This document shows, piece by piece, positions 1-9,047 of a DNA stretch of 64,000 nucleotides. Both the position numbers and the translations under genes were made by a program. The notes below the pieces were generated by a model. It was not told the origin of the DNA. It made no database searches and worked only from the letters and a program-made list of their open reading frames with translations. The stretch comes from Mediterraneibacter gnavus ATCC 29149 (lineage in GTDB: Bacteria; Bacillota; Clostridia; Lachnospirales; Lachnospiraceae): NCBI RefSeq assembly GCF_008121495.1, contig NZ_CP043051.1, forward strand, positions 2,375,001-2,439,000, written 5' to 3'. Positions within the stretch are counted from its first letter, which is position 1, and each line of letters begins with the position of its first letter.

Positions 1-1092
1 AAGATTGAATCACCGAATGATGCTTCCACGATCATGAGAACTCGTTTTATCCGGGAAGATTATCCGGATATTATCGGGATCGGCGGCGATATCAATTATT
101 CCTACTTTTTGGATGCCGAGATCCTGATGAATATTTCAGATTACAAAGGACTCGATGAGATTAAAGAGTCTTATAAAGAAATTGACAAAAATCTGGAATT
201 TGTGCCGACAGACGGTGTTTATGCAGTACCGTATGCCGGAAATGCCGCAGGAATTCTTTATAATAAAAAGATTTTTGAAGAACACGGATGGAAGATACCA
301 CAGACATGGAGTGAACTTATGAACCTGTGTGACGAAATCCAGGCCGCAGGACTGCAGCCCTTCACTATGGGATTTAAGGACACATGGACCTGTCTTGCAC
401 CATGGAATGGCCTGGCAGTAGATCTGGCACCGTCGGATGTATGCCGCCAGGTAAATCAGGGCAAGACAACTTTTACGGAGAATTATCGCGAAGTGGCGGA
501 AAAAATGCTGCAGCTGCTTTCATACGGACCGAAGGATCCGTTTGCTTATAACTACAACGATGCCTGTACAGCGTTTGCAAGAGGAGAGGCAGTCATGTAT
601 CCGATCGGAAGCTATGCGGTACCTCAGATTCAGTCAGTGAATCCTGACATGGAAATTGACTCCTTTGTATTTCCGGGAAGTGACAAAAAAGAAGAGAATA
701 CATTAAATTCGGGAATCGATCTTCAATTCTGTGTGACAAAAGAATGTAAGAATAAAGAAGCAGCATATGAAGTGTTAGATTTTCTTTTGGAAGATGAAAA
801 TGTGCAGGACTATCTGAATGAGCAGAACAGTGTACCGTGCAAAGAGGGAGAGTTTGAACTCTCACCGATGCTGGACGGTGTCAGACAATATATCGAAGAA
901 GAAAATATGGCAGATTATCAGGATCACTATTATCCGTCAGAAATGGCAGTCGATGCGCAGATACAGACACTTCTGATCGACAAAGATGTAGATGCATTTC
1001 TGAAGAAATTTGACAAAGACTGGCAGAGATATAATCGGGATATCATACAGAAGGTGCAGAAATATGAAGCAGAACAGACACACAGTAAATAG
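1..1092 (+). CDS. ABC transporter extracellular sugar-binding protein (5' partial)
   Basis: The reading frame is open from base 1, so the start and the lipoprotein signal peptide lie before the window. The visible 363 residues look like the C-terminal part of a family 1 extracellular solute-binding protein: a stretch reading GVYAVPYAGNAAGILYNKKIF, followed by an aromatic-rich sugar-binding region. It is followed after 11 bases by two MsmF/MsmG-type permeases and two alpha-galactosidases. An uptake role for raffinose, melibiose or related alpha-galactosides is therefore inferred from context. No ATPase is present in the visible part, which is common for such clusters that share one MsmK-type ATPase encoded elsewhere. 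Confidence 0.85.
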   Translation, partial: KIESPNDASTIMRTRFIREDYPDIIGIGGDINYSYFLDAEILMNISDYKGLDEIKESYKEIDKNLEFVPTDGVYAVPYAGNAAGILYNKKIFEEHGWKIPQTWSELMNLCDEIQAAGLQPFTMGFKDTWTCLAPWNGLAVDLAPSDVCRQVNQGKTTFTENYREVAEKMLQLLSYGPKDPFAYNYNDACTAFARGEAVMYPIGSYAVPQIQSVNPDMEIDSFVFPGSDKKEENTLNSGIDLQFCVTKECKNKEAAYEVLDFLLEDENVQDYLNEQNSVPCKEGEFELSPMLDGVRQYIEEENMADYQDHYYPSEMAVDAQIQTLLIDKDVDAFLKKFDKDWQRYNRDIIQKVQKYEAEQTHSK

Positions 1093-1103
1093 GGAGAGGT
1101 GAA

Positions 1104-1970
1104 ATGAGCATGAAAAAGATGAATGAGAGAAAACGGACATTTTTGTTGATGACAATACCGGTCGTGGCACTGTTTTTCTGTTTTAATACATTGCCGTTAC
1201 TCAAAGGCGTGATGTACAGTTTTACGAATTTCAAAGGATTTGGTTCTTATGACTGGGTGGGAGTTCGGAACTATATGGATCTGTTTCAGGATGTAAGAGT
1301 GGGAAATTCTTACTGGTTCACCTTTAAGCTGGCAATCGTAACGACAATTGTAGTCAATGTGATCAGTCTGCTGCTGGCAATGGCTCTGAACAGTAAGATC
1401 CGTGCCAAGAGCTTTTTCAGGGGAGCTTATTTCCTGCCGAATATTCTGGGAGCGCTGGTAGTCGGTTATATTTTCAACTATTTCTTTACATACATCCTTC
1501 CGGCAGTGGGAGAGATGATCGGATGGGAAACGCTTTCTTCGAGTCTGCTTTCCAGTAAGAACCTGGCATGGATCGCTATTGTGATCGTTTGTGCATGGCA
1601 GGCGATCGCGATGAATACAATCATCTATATTTCCGGCCTGCAGACCGTACCGGAGGATGTGTATGAAGCAGGCGCAATAGATGGAGCTACCGGATGGAAT
1701 AAGTTCAAAAACCTGACATTTCCTCTGATTCTTCCGTTTTTTACGATCAATATGGTGCTTTGTGTGAAAAACTTTCTGATGGTCTTTGATCAGATCATGG
1801 CACTGACAAAAGGCGGACCTGCACAGAGCACAGAATCCATTTCCTATCTGATCTATCAGAATGGTATGGCAGGAGGACAGTTCGGATTTCAGAGTGCCAA
1901 TGCGGTTATTTTCTTCCTTGTGATCGTTGCAATTTCAGTGACGCAGATGACAGTATTAGGCCACTTATAA
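1104..1970 (+). CDS. ABC sugar permease, MsmF type, 3' end altered by an insertion element
   Basis: 288 residues with six predicted membrane helices and the inner-membrane EAA loop (YEAGAIDGATGWNKFKNLTF), as in the MalF/MsmF family. GGGAGAGG lies just before the ATG. The last codons (GGC CAC TTA TAA) come from the inserted element. Joining base 1960 to base 3600 restores an in-frame ending GKKEEQL-stop, whose TGA overlaps the ATG of the next permease (ATGA). So only the last six native residues are replaced by two foreign ones. All helices remain and the protein may still work. Translational coupling to the second permease is lost. Confidence 0.88.
   Translation: MSMKKMNERKRTFLLMTIPVVALFFCFNTLPLLKGVMYSFTNFKGFGSYDWVGVRNYMDLFQDVRVGNSYWFTFKLAIVTTIVVNVISLLLAMALNSKIRAKSFFRGAYFLPNILGALVVGYIFNYFFTYILPAVGEMIGWETLSSSLLSSKNLAWIAIVIVCAWQAIAMNTIIYISGLQTVPEDVYEAGAIDGATGWNKFKNLTFPLILPFFTINMVLCVKNFLMVFDQIMALTKGGPAQSTESISYLIYQNGMAGGQFGFQSANAVIFFLVIVAISVTQMTVLGHL
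1956..1960. repeat. Left copy of 5-bp target duplication TTAGG
   Basis: TTAGG at 1956-1960 is repeated at 3595-3599. Removing one copy plus the intervening DNA restores the permease reading frame and a normal ATGA junction with the next gene. This is the main evidence for the element boundaries. Confidence 0.75.
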
Positions 1971-3594
1971 ATGATTTTCTACGCAAAATGGCAAAATTTC
2001 GGCATCAGGAAAATCAAGATGTAAGCGCCGGAACAAGGATAAGGTTTTTTATCGATAAACCAGCAGCTATGATCTCTTTTCCAAGAGCCGTTATCAAATA
2101 TTTATAGGATCCTGGGATTTTTTCAATCAGTCCATGGACTTTCAGACGTTTAAAGATCCTTGTCATGGCAGACGGAGTGATTTTCGGAAGATGCTGGCGG
2201 ATCTGTTTTCCTTGTATCCCGAATGTCATGTATTCCCCTTTGCTGATGGCTTCCAGTACAGACAGATCACGGGAATCAAAAAAGTTGAATCCGCGATAGG
2301 TTCGTTCCTTTTCCCTCCGGGAATGACTGACTTCATCCAATTTCTTCCTGCCGCTGCTGTGATCATCAAAGGATGAGATAAATTCAAGGTATCTGTAATT
2401 CGCAGATTTCAGGATTGTGAATAACTGATATAAGCTGTAAATACTCTTTTTTAAAGGGGCTTTCCGAATATCGGATGTTCCATCCCTATGCTGAACTTCC
2501 CGCTCCACACGGAACGTACTGATATCATTGCAGGTGCTTTCAATTCGCAGTACACAGCCAAACTTGTCATACATTTTTATGGACACATCACCCATGTGGT
2601 GCTTGATCCTCGTTCCGAGGATGCGCTGATTATAGTTTGTGCCAATCTCTTTGGTACAGTTATAAGTGATTCGCTGTCCAAGGAAAGTGGCGATGTTGTC
2701 AGGCTTCACAGTATATATCGCAGTGTGGATGATTTCATCATAGATTGGTGCCAGGTATTCCGGCTTACGGAACATGATATCCGTGGCACATTCGATCTGC
2801 TGAACCGTCCAGGTATAACCCAGCCCGAGAGATTCCGGAACGGGACTGTAGCGTCTGGCAAAGACATCGAGAACTTTATGGAGCCCTTGCGGGTTGATAC
2901 GGTCAGAAAGTTTCTGAGCAGTTTCAATATCGGAGATTTCAAGGAACGCGTTGTCCTGCATCCGGTAAGAAAGCTGTTTTTTATCAAGCTTATAGGCGAG
3001 CAGGTTATGACCGTTCATGTAAAACTGAAGACGGAAAGGCGGCCATGTAGGGACACGAAGATAGCAAAGGCCAAGTTCCCTGTCGATAAAATAGAAATAG
3101 TAATGAAGACACTTGCTCTGGTCAAACTTCAGGAAGGTCTTCCCAGTTGTTTTATCATGCCAGGGCCTGTAGGTATTACAGCATTCCATAGCAGAAAAGA
3201 TATGGATCAGACCTTCCGTTTTTCCGGTTTCGGCAATGATGTTCTGGATGCGGTCATCTTTTCGAAAAGCATGGAGTTTTCGGATGAACTCAATTTCCAT
3301 TCCATTTTCGTGAGCAATCTTTTCCGCATTCTGACGGACCTGTTCCGTAAGGGGCTGGGAGAAACTGGTGGGATAATCAAAAATACGGATACCGTTGAGT
3401 TTCATATAGGCAGTCATTGCTTCCGCATGGCTCCAGTTTGGGATATATCCCTGAATGATCATGCGGTCATAACAGGTAATGATGCCATGAATTTTATCAA
3501 CGTATTTATCAGTGAGTAACATATAAAAACCCCCTTTTTCTTTAGAATAACACAAGGGGTAGAAAATAAAAATAACTTTTCCGGTTTATCCGGG
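1961..3594 (-). mobile_element. Insertion element (about 1634 bp), single gene, family unassigned
   Basis: Boundaries come from the TTAGG direct repeats and from exact repair of the interrupted permease. The only gene (2014-3522) runs against the sugar operon and fills nearly the whole element. The ends are not good inverted repeats: reading inward, the left begins CCACTTATAAATG and the right begins CCCGGATAAACCGG. Both carry an inverted ATTTTCTAC (1974-1982 and complement of 3559-3567), at unequal distances from the ends. The right end also holds a short hairpin, CCGG-TTTAT-CCGG (3581-3593). A 5-bp duplication suggests cut-and-paste or copy-paste by a DDE-type enzyme, but the protein does not prove this. 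Confidence 0.75.
2014..3522 (-). CDS. Putative transposase-like protein with C-terminal winged helix (often labelled MarR-like)
   Basis: 502 residues starting MLLTDKYVDKIHGIITCYDR. The ATG at 3522 is preceded by AAAGGGGG; a TTG 11 codons upstream is less likely. Conserved-looking blocks are CLHYYFYFIDRELGLCYLRV (about residue 140), RIKHHMG and KMYDKFG...LRIE (about 300-330), and a helix-turn-helix-like end (IRQHLPKITPSAMTRIFKRL). From memory, similar proteins are scattered over many phyla and are annotated as MarR-family regulators or hypothetical proteins. Being the sole gene of an element with target duplications argues for a transposase. I cannot place a DDE triad. The YDK...LRIE block recalls some replication initiators, which is only a weak resemblance. 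Confidence 0.65.
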   Translation of the reverse strand: MLLTDKYVDKIHGIITCYDRMIIQGYIPNWSHAEAMTAYMKLNGIRIFDYPTSFSQPLTEQVRQNAEKIAHENGMEIEFIRKLHAFRKDDRIQNIIAETGKTEGLIHIFSAMECCNTYRPWHDKTTGKTFLKFDQSKCLHYYFYFIDRELGLCYLRVPTWPPFRLQFYMNGHNLLAYKLDKKQLSYRMQDNAFLEISDIETAQKLSDRINPQGLHKVLDVFARRYSPVPESLGLGYTWTVQQIECATDIMFRKPEYLAPIYDEIIHTAIYTVKPDNIATFLGQRITYNCTKEIGTNYNQRILGTRIKHHMGDVSIKMYDKFGCVLRIESTCNDISTFRVEREVQHRDGTSDIRKAPLKKSIYSLYQLFTILKSANYRYLEFISSFDDHSSGRKKLDEVSHSRREKERTYRGFNFFDSRDLSVLEAISKGEYMTFGIQGKQIRQHLPKITPSAMTRIFKRLKVHGLIEKIPGSYKYLITALGKEIIAAGLSIKNLILVPALTS

Positions 3595-3599
3595 TTAGG
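3595..3599. repeat. Right copy of 5-bp target duplication TTAGG
   Basis: Matches 1956-1960. The bases that follow (GAAAAAGGAGGAGCAGTTATGA) are the native permease 3' end together with the ribosome site of the next permease. Confidence 0.75.
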
Positions 3600-3617
3600 G
3601 AAAAAGGAGGAGCAGTT

Positions 3618-4457
3618 ATGATAGGGGCAAATACAAAAACAAACAAACCGGCCATGATTTTCTTGGTATTAGGGCTGATCACCATTGCATTTCCGTTGTA
3701 TCTGACGGTAGTCATTGCATTTAAACAGCCGTCAGAGATGACCAACAGTATTTCCGGAATCTTGTCACTGCCAAGCTCCTGGAGTCTGGAAAATTTCCGG
3801 GAAGCTATGCGGGTGACGGATTTCTGGAATTCTCTTGGCAACAGTCTTTTCATCACATTGGTCACAGTTGCTCTCAGTATTGTGATCCATTCCATGATCG
3901 GATATGCCATTGGAAGAAATAAAGCGCACAGTAAAGGGTATAATCTGGTGTACTTATACATTGTCAGCGGGATGTTTGTTCCGTTTGCGATTCTTATGAT
4001 GCCTCTGGTGAAACAGACAGCACAAATGGGACTGAATAACCGTTTTGGAGTCATTCTTCTCTATGTTGTGTTTTATATGCCGATGAATGTACTTTTGTAT
4101 ACCGGATATCTGAAGAATATTCCAATTGCACTGGAGGAGGCTGCCTGCGTGGATGGAGCAAGTACGTGGACAACTTACTGGAAGATCGTATTTCCGATCA
4201 TGCGTCCGATGCATGCGACAGTAGCAGTTCTGACAGCGCTTGGAACATGGAATGATGTGATGACACCTCTTGTGATCATGTCAGGAGGAGAACAGAATAC
4301 GCTTCCGTTGGCACAGCTGACATTCCAGACCCAGTTTGGAACAAATTACAATCTGGCATTCGCCTCCTATCTGCTGGCATTACTTCCGATCTTGATCTTT
4401 TATCTGATCTGTCAGAAACAGATTTTAAACGGAGTTGTGAATGGAGCAGTAAAATAA
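3618..4457 (+). CDS. ABC sugar permease, MsmG type
   Basis: 279 residues, six membrane helices and the EAA loop LEEAACVDGASTWTTYWKI typical of MalG/MsmG permeases. It pairs with the MsmF-type subunit upstream to form the membrane channel of the alpha-galactoside importer. AAGGAGGAG lies 7 bases before the ATG. The original coupling (ATGA overlap with the upstream stop) was broken by the insertion element. The element is transcribed in the opposite direction, so expression of this gene and the two galactosidases may now depend on read-through or on an internal promoter. Confidence 0.9.
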   Translation: MIGANTKTNKPAMIFLVLGLITIAFPLYLTVVIAFKQPSEMTNSISGILSLPSSWSLENFREAMRVTDFWNSLGNSLFITLVTVALSIVIHSMIGYAIGRNKAHSKGYNLVYLYIVSGMFVPFAILMMPLVKQTAQMGLNNRFGVILLYVVFYMPMNVLLYTGYLKNIPIALEEAACVDGASTWTTYWKIVFPIMRPMHATVAVLTALGTWNDVMTPLVIMSGGEQNTLPLAQLTFQTQFGTNYNLAFASYLLALLPILIFYLICQKQILNGVVNGAVK

Positions 4458-4477
4458 AAAGAAAAGGAACGAGTAAT

Positions 4478-6664
4478 ATGGCAATTATTTTTGATGAGCA
4501 GAACAAGACATTTACAATACATACTGAGCACTCCACTTATCAGATGCAGATCGATCCTTATGGTGTTCTCTTACATTTATACTATGGAAGAAAGACCAAA
4601 GGCTGCATGGACTATCTTCTGCAAAAACAGGACAGAGGATTTTCCGGAAACCTGTATGATGCGGGAAATGACAGAACCTATTCTCTGGATGTGCTCCCGC
4701 AGGAATTTCCAACATGGGGAACAGGAGATTACAGAAGCACAGCGCTGATCGTAAGGGGACAGGATGGGACTACTGCCTGTGACCTGCGTTACCGGGGATA
4801 TCGGATCTTGTCGGGAAAATACGAACTATCGGGACTTCCGGCAGTGTATGGAGCTGAGAAAGAAGCACAGACACTGGAAGTGGTGCTGGAAGATGGGCGG
4901 ACAGGAATTCAGGTGACACTTCTCTATGGGGTACTGCCAAAATACGATGTGATCACCCGAAGTGCGCAGATCATCAATACAAAAGAGAACATCATTTATC
5001 TTGAAAAAGCGGCTTCTGCGTGTCTTGATTTTGTGACAGGAAAATATGATGTGATCAGTTTTTACGGACGTCATGCGATGGAGCGGAATTATCAGAGAAT
5101 TCCGGTATCTCATGGAAATTATGTGATCGGAAGCAGAAGAGGGACCTCCAGTCATCAATACAGTCCATTTCTGATTCTGACAGAAGAGGGAACAACAGAA
5201 GATGCAGGGGCATGTTATGCCATGTCCTTTGTATACAGCGGAGGATTTCAGGCGGAAGTGGAAAAAGACCAGTTCGGGCAGAACAGAATGCTGATGGGGT
5301 TGCAGCCGGAGCAGTTTTCGTATCCTCTGAATACCGGAGAAGTCTTTGTCATACCGGAAACCGTGATGACCTACAGCAGAAACGGGCTGGCAGAGCTTTC
5401 CCAGAATCTGCACCGGTGTTTTCGGAACAATCTGTGCAGGGGCCCTCATAAAGAAAAGGTTCGTCCGATTCTGATCAACAGCTGGGAGGCATCCTATTTT
5501 GACTTTGATGGGGAGAGTATTTTAAAACTGGCAGAAGAGGCAAAAGAGCTGGGAATCGAGATGTTGGTGTTAGATGACGGCTGGTTTGGTAAACGGAGGG
5601 ATGACAACCGGGCACTGGGAGACTGGCAGGTCAATGAAGAAAAATTAAAATGCAGTCTGGGAGAACTTTCCGCGAAGATACACGCTATGGGATTAAAATT
5701 CGGACTCTGGGTGGAACCCGAAATGGTTTCAGAAGACAGTGATCTGTACAGAGCACATCCGGACTGGGCGCTTCAGATTCCGGGGAAAAATCCGGTGCGA
5801 AGCAGGAATCAGCTGGTTTTGGACTTTTCCAGAAAAGATGCGGTGGACTTTATTTTTGATTCGATTACAGAAGTGTTGGATTATGCAGAGGTTGAATATC
5901 TGAAGTGGGATATGAATCGCAGTCTGTGCGACGTTTATTCCGCAGCAGCTGGATATCAGGGGAAAGTACTGTATGATTACGTACTGGGTGTTTATGATTT
6001 CCTGGACCGTCTACTGAAGCGGTATCCGAATCTTTTGATTGAAGGATGCAGCGGAGGGGGCGGAAGGTTTGACGCAGGAATGTTGTATTACACACCTCAG
6101 ATCTGGTGCAGTGACAACACCGATGCATTGGACCGGCTGCAGATTCAGTACGGGACGTCTTTTGGATTTCCGATCAGTGCAGTCGGATCTCATGTGTCTG
6201 CGGTGCCAAACCACCAGACAGGAAGAAAAACACCACTCTCAACGAGAGGCGCAGTGGCAATGGCAGGTACATTTGGATATGAACTGGACTTGGGAAACGT
6301 GACCGAAGAAGAAAAAGAAGAGATCAGACAACAGATCAAGGAATATAAGCAGCTGGCACCGTTGATCCAGACCGGATTGTATTACCGGCTGAGCAATCCT
6401 GTGACGGATGAAGTTGCAGCATGGGAGTTTGTATCCGAGGATGGAACACAGGCGATGATGCAGGCAGTGATGACACAGATTCATGGAAATATGACAGGAA
6501 ATGCAGTGAAATGGAAGGGACTTGAGGAAGAAGCCTGTTATCAGGATGCAGAAAGTGGAGAACTGTATTATGGAGCGGCATTGATGGAAACCGGAATTTT
6601 ACTTCCGATCAAAAACGGAGCTTATCAGACCTTCCGGATATTGCTTCGAAAAGTAGGATCCTGA
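4478..6664 (+). CDS. Alpha-galactosidase, GH36 (first of a tandem pair)
   Basis: 728 residues, the usual size for tetrameric bacterial GH36 enzymes, and no signal peptide, so intracellular. It hydrolyses terminal alpha-1,6-galactosyl residues of melibiose, raffinose and stachyose. The nucleophile motif KWDMNRS places the catalytic Asp at residue 478. The acid/base motif CSDNTDALDR gives Asp 546, after the C-S-G-G-G-G-R-F-D block. Known GH36 enzymes of this type use the equivalent pair at about 478 and 548. It lies 20 bases after the permease gene and is followed by a paralogue with the same domain order (N-terminal beta domain, TIM barrel, C-terminal domain). Confidence 0.95.
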   Translation: MAIIFDEQNKTFTIHTEHSTYQMQIDPYGVLLHLYYGRKTKGCMDYLLQKQDRGFSGNLYDAGNDRTYSLDVLPQEFPTWGTGDYRSTALIVRGQDGTTACDLRYRGYRILSGKYELSGLPAVYGAEKEAQTLEVVLEDGRTGIQVTLLYGVLPKYDVITRSAQIINTKENIIYLEKAASACLDFVTGKYDVISFYGRHAMERNYQRIPVSHGNYVIGSRRGTSSHQYSPFLILTEEGTTEDAGACYAMSFVYSGGFQAEVEKDQFGQNRMLMGLQPEQFSYPLNTGEVFVIPETVMTYSRNGLAELSQNLHRCFRNNLCRGPHKEKVRPILINSWEASYFDFDGESILKLAEEAKELGIEMLVLDDGWFGKRRDDNRALGDWQVNEEKLKCSLGELSAKIHAMGLKFGLWVEPEMVSEDSDLYRAHPDWALQIPGKNPVRSRNQLVLDFSRKDAVDFIFDSITEVLDYAEVEYLKWDMNRSLCDVYSAAAGYQGKVLYDYVLGVYDFLDRLLKRYPNLLIEGCSGGGGRFDAGMLYYTPQIWCSDNTDALDRLQIQYGTSFGFPISAVGSHVSAVPNHQTGRKTPLSTRGAVAMAGTFGYELDLGNVTEEEKEEIRQQIKEYKQLAPLIQTGLYYRLSNPVTDEVAAWEFVSEDGTQAMMQAVMTQIHGNMTGNAVKWKGLEEEACYQDAESGELYYGAALMETGILLPIKNGAYQTFRILLRKVGS

Positions 6665-6699
6665 CCCAACAATTGGATATGTTTTTCCAACATTACAGT

Positions 6700-6728
6700 C
6701 TGGCAGTCTCCCTCGAAATCTTTATAAT
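6700..6728 (+). promoter_or_regulatory. Possible internal promoter for the second alpha-galactosidase
   Basis: CTGGCA (6700-6705), 17 bases, then a perfect TATAAT (6723-6728), in the 97-base gap between the two galactosidase genes. The -35 box matches four of six positions. A small imperfect repeat TTGGA...TCCAA (6673-6690) lies just upstream. It could let the second enzyme be made despite the upstream insertion. Confidence 0.4.
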
Positions 6729-6761
6729 AAGAAATAGAAACAGGAGAGGAGAACCAGAAAT

Positions 6762-8993
6762 ATGAGCATTTGTTATCACGAAGGATCCCGGGAATTTCAT
6801 CTTTCCAACAGGGATATCAGTTATATTATCACAGTCTTAAAAAACGGACAGTTAGGACAGCTGTATTTTGGGAAAAAACTGCATGACAGGGAGAGTTTTG
6901 CCCATCTGCTGGAGCTGCGTCACCGCCCAATGGCTGTATGTACTTACGAAGGAGATTCCACATTCTCGATGGAACATATCAAGCAGGAATATCCGTCCTA
7001 TGGAGCAGGGGATATGCGGTATCCGGCGGTGGAGATTCTGCAGGAAAACGGAAGCCGGATCACGGATTTTGTGTATCAGACACATCGGATTTATGACGGG
7101 AAGCCCGCGCTTGCAGGACTGCCGGCTACCTATACCGAAGATTCCAAAGAGGCACAGACACTGGAAATCGAACTGAAAGATGAGCTGATTCACACCACAC
7201 TGATCTTGTACTATACGATTTTTGAAGAGCTTCCGGCGATTACAAGAAGTGCAAAGGTGATTTACCACGGAACAGAGAAGATCGTGCTGGAACGTGCAAT
7301 GAGCTGCAGTGTGGATCTGCCGGATCACGACTATCAAATGATCGAGCTGACGGGAGCCTGGGGAAGAGAGCGTGCGGTGACTGAGCGAAAGCTGCAGTAT
7401 GGAATTCAGGGAATTTATAGTATGCGCGGATGCAGCAGCAGTAACTTTAATCCGTTTCTGGCACTGCGTCGGGAGAATACCACGGAAGCGTGCGGGGAAG
7501 TGTATGGCTTCAGTCTTGTTTACAGCGGGAATTTTCTGGCGCAGGCAGAGGTGGATACATACGATGTCACAAGAGTGACGCTGGGAATTCATCCGGACCG
7601 GTTTTCCTGGGAAATGAAAAACGGAGATGAGTTTCAGACACCGGAGGCGGTGATGGTCTATTCCAATCGCGGACTGAACGGGATGAGTCAGGCATTCCAC
7701 AGTCTGTATCGTGCACGCCTGGCAAGAGGATACTGGAGAGACCGACCGAGACCGATTCTCATCAATAACTGGGAAGCGACTTATTTTGATTTCAATGAGG
7801 AAAAGATTCTGGAGATCGTGCGCACGGCAAAACAGCTTGGAATCGAATTGTTTGTACTGGATGACGGATGGTTCGGAAAACGGGAGGATGATCATTCTTC
7901 TCTGGGAGACTGGTATCCGAATCTGGAAAAGCTGCCGGATGGCATTGCAGGAATCGCGAAGAAGGTAGCGGCGGAAGGCATGAAATTCGGTCTCTGGTTT
8001 GAGCCGGAAATGGTCAACAAGGACAGCAATCTCTATAGAGAGCATCCGGACTGGATTTTGTCTACTCCGGGACGTCATATTTCCCATGGAAGAAATCAGT
8101 ATATTCTGGATTTTTCCAGAGCCGAAGTGGTGGATGCCATTTATGGACAAATGGAAAAAATCCTGGAGGATGCGCCGATTTCTTATATCAAATGGGATAT
8201 GAACCGCTGTATGTCAGAAGTATACTCTCATACAGCCAGTGCCGCAGATCAGGGTAAGGTCATGCATCAGTATATTCTAGGTGTTTATCGGTTATATGAG
8301 AAGCTGACGGGCAGATTTCCTGAAATTTTATTTGAATCCTGTGCAAGCGGCGGTTCCCGTTTTGATCCGGGATTGCTGTATTATGCGCCGCAGGCATGGA
8401 CATCGGATGATACGGATGCAGTGGAACGTTGTAAGATCCAGTATGGAACGTCCCTTGTCTATCCAGTGAGCAGTATGGGATCTCACGTATCAGCAGTGCC
8501 GAATCATCAGGTGCTTCGCAACACATCTTTGAAAATGCGTGCGGATGTAGCGTATTTCGGAACATTCGGATATGAGCTGAACCCGAACAGTCTGACAGAG
8601 GCAGAGCGGGAGGTAATCAAAAAGCAGACGGCATTTATGAAAGAACACAGAAGCCTGATCCAGTATGGAACATTCTATCGACTTCAGAGCCCGTTTGCAG
8701 GAAATGAAATGGCATGGATGGTTGTGTCTGAGGACAAAAAAGAAGCGATTGTGGGCTGGTATCGCTTCCTGGAGCCGATCAATATCGGATATCGGAGCGT
8801 CAGACTGCAGGGACTGGATCCGAAGCTTCCGTATCAGATTTCGGATATGGAAATGGCATTGTACGGAGATGAGCTGATGCAGGCCGGACTGATCGTATCA
8901 GACGTGGCGTCCGGACAAAATCCGGAGCAGTATAATGGAGAGAACGGAGATTTCCAGTCTCTTCTTTATCTGCTGAAAGCAAAGGAAGAATAA
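6762..8993 (+). CDS. Alpha-galactosidase, GH36 (second of a tandem pair)
   Basis: 743 residues and cytoplasmic (no signal peptide). The catalytic nucleophile is Asp 479 in KWDMNRC and the acid/base is Asp 549 in WTSDDTDAVER, preceded by SCASGGSRFDPG. The sequence is clearly paralogous to the preceding gene along its full length but not near-identical, so this is an old duplication or a separately acquired enzyme rather than a recent copy. AGGAGAGG precedes the ATG. Two GH36 enzymes side by side may split work between short and longer alpha-galactosides; this is inference. Confidence 0.95.
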   Translation: MSICYHEGSREFHLSNRDISYIITVLKNGQLGQLYFGKKLHDRESFAHLLELRHRPMAVCTYEGDSTFSMEHIKQEYPSYGAGDMRYPAVEILQENGSRITDFVYQTHRIYDGKPALAGLPATYTEDSKEAQTLEIELKDELIHTTLILYYTIFEELPAITRSAKVIYHGTEKIVLERAMSCSVDLPDHDYQMIELTGAWGRERAVTERKLQYGIQGIYSMRGCSSSNFNPFLALRRENTTEACGEVYGFSLVYSGNFLAQAEVDTYDVTRVTLGIHPDRFSWEMKNGDEFQTPEAVMVYSNRGLNGMSQAFHSLYRARLARGYWRDRPRPILINNWEATYFDFNEEKILEIVRTAKQLGIELFVLDDGWFGKREDDHSSLGDWYPNLEKLPDGIAGIAKKVAAEGMKFGLWFEPEMVNKDSNLYREHPDWILSTPGRHISHGRNQYILDFSRAEVVDAIYGQMEKILEDAPISYIKWDMNRCMSEVYSHTASAADQGKVMHQYILGVYRLYEKLTGRFPEILFESCASGGSRFDPGLLYYAPQAWTSDDTDAVERCKIQYGTSLVYPVSSMGSHVSAVPNHQVLRNTSLKMRADVAYFGTFGYELNPNSLTEAEREVIKKQTAFMKEHRSLIQYGTFYRLQSPFAGNEMAWMVVSEDKKEAIVGWYRFLEPINIGYRSVRLQGLDPKLPYQISDMEMALYGDELMQAGLIVSDVASGQNPEQYNGENGDFQSLLYLLKAKEE

Positions 8994-9000
8994 AAAATGA

Positions 9001-9047
9001 AGGGGTGGGGATGCAAAAGAATTGATTTTTTCATCCCCCTCTTTTTT
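9001..9047. terminator. Terminator between alpha-galactosidase and araC-type gene
   Basis: GGGGATG (9007-9013) pairs with CATCCCC (9032-9038), followed by CTCTTTTTT. It directly follows the galactosidase stop and overlaps the last codons of the convergent regulator. Confidence 0.75.

Noticed and set aside
2488..3519. 343-codon open frame on the plus strand inside the insertion element
   Set aside because: It is antisense to the 502-residue element protein, has no ribosome site and shows no recognisable domain; the minus-strand gene fits family blocks throughout.
1961..3594. Classical terminal inverted repeats on the insertion element
   Set aside because: The ends align only over scattered bases plus one subterminal 9-mer at different distances, so I do not claim true inverted repeats.
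6852..8150. 432-codon open frame on the minus strand opposite the second alpha-galactosidase
   Set aside because: Shadow of a gene with conserved catalytic motifs; composition rich in His/Ser/Cys/Arg is typical of antisense translation.
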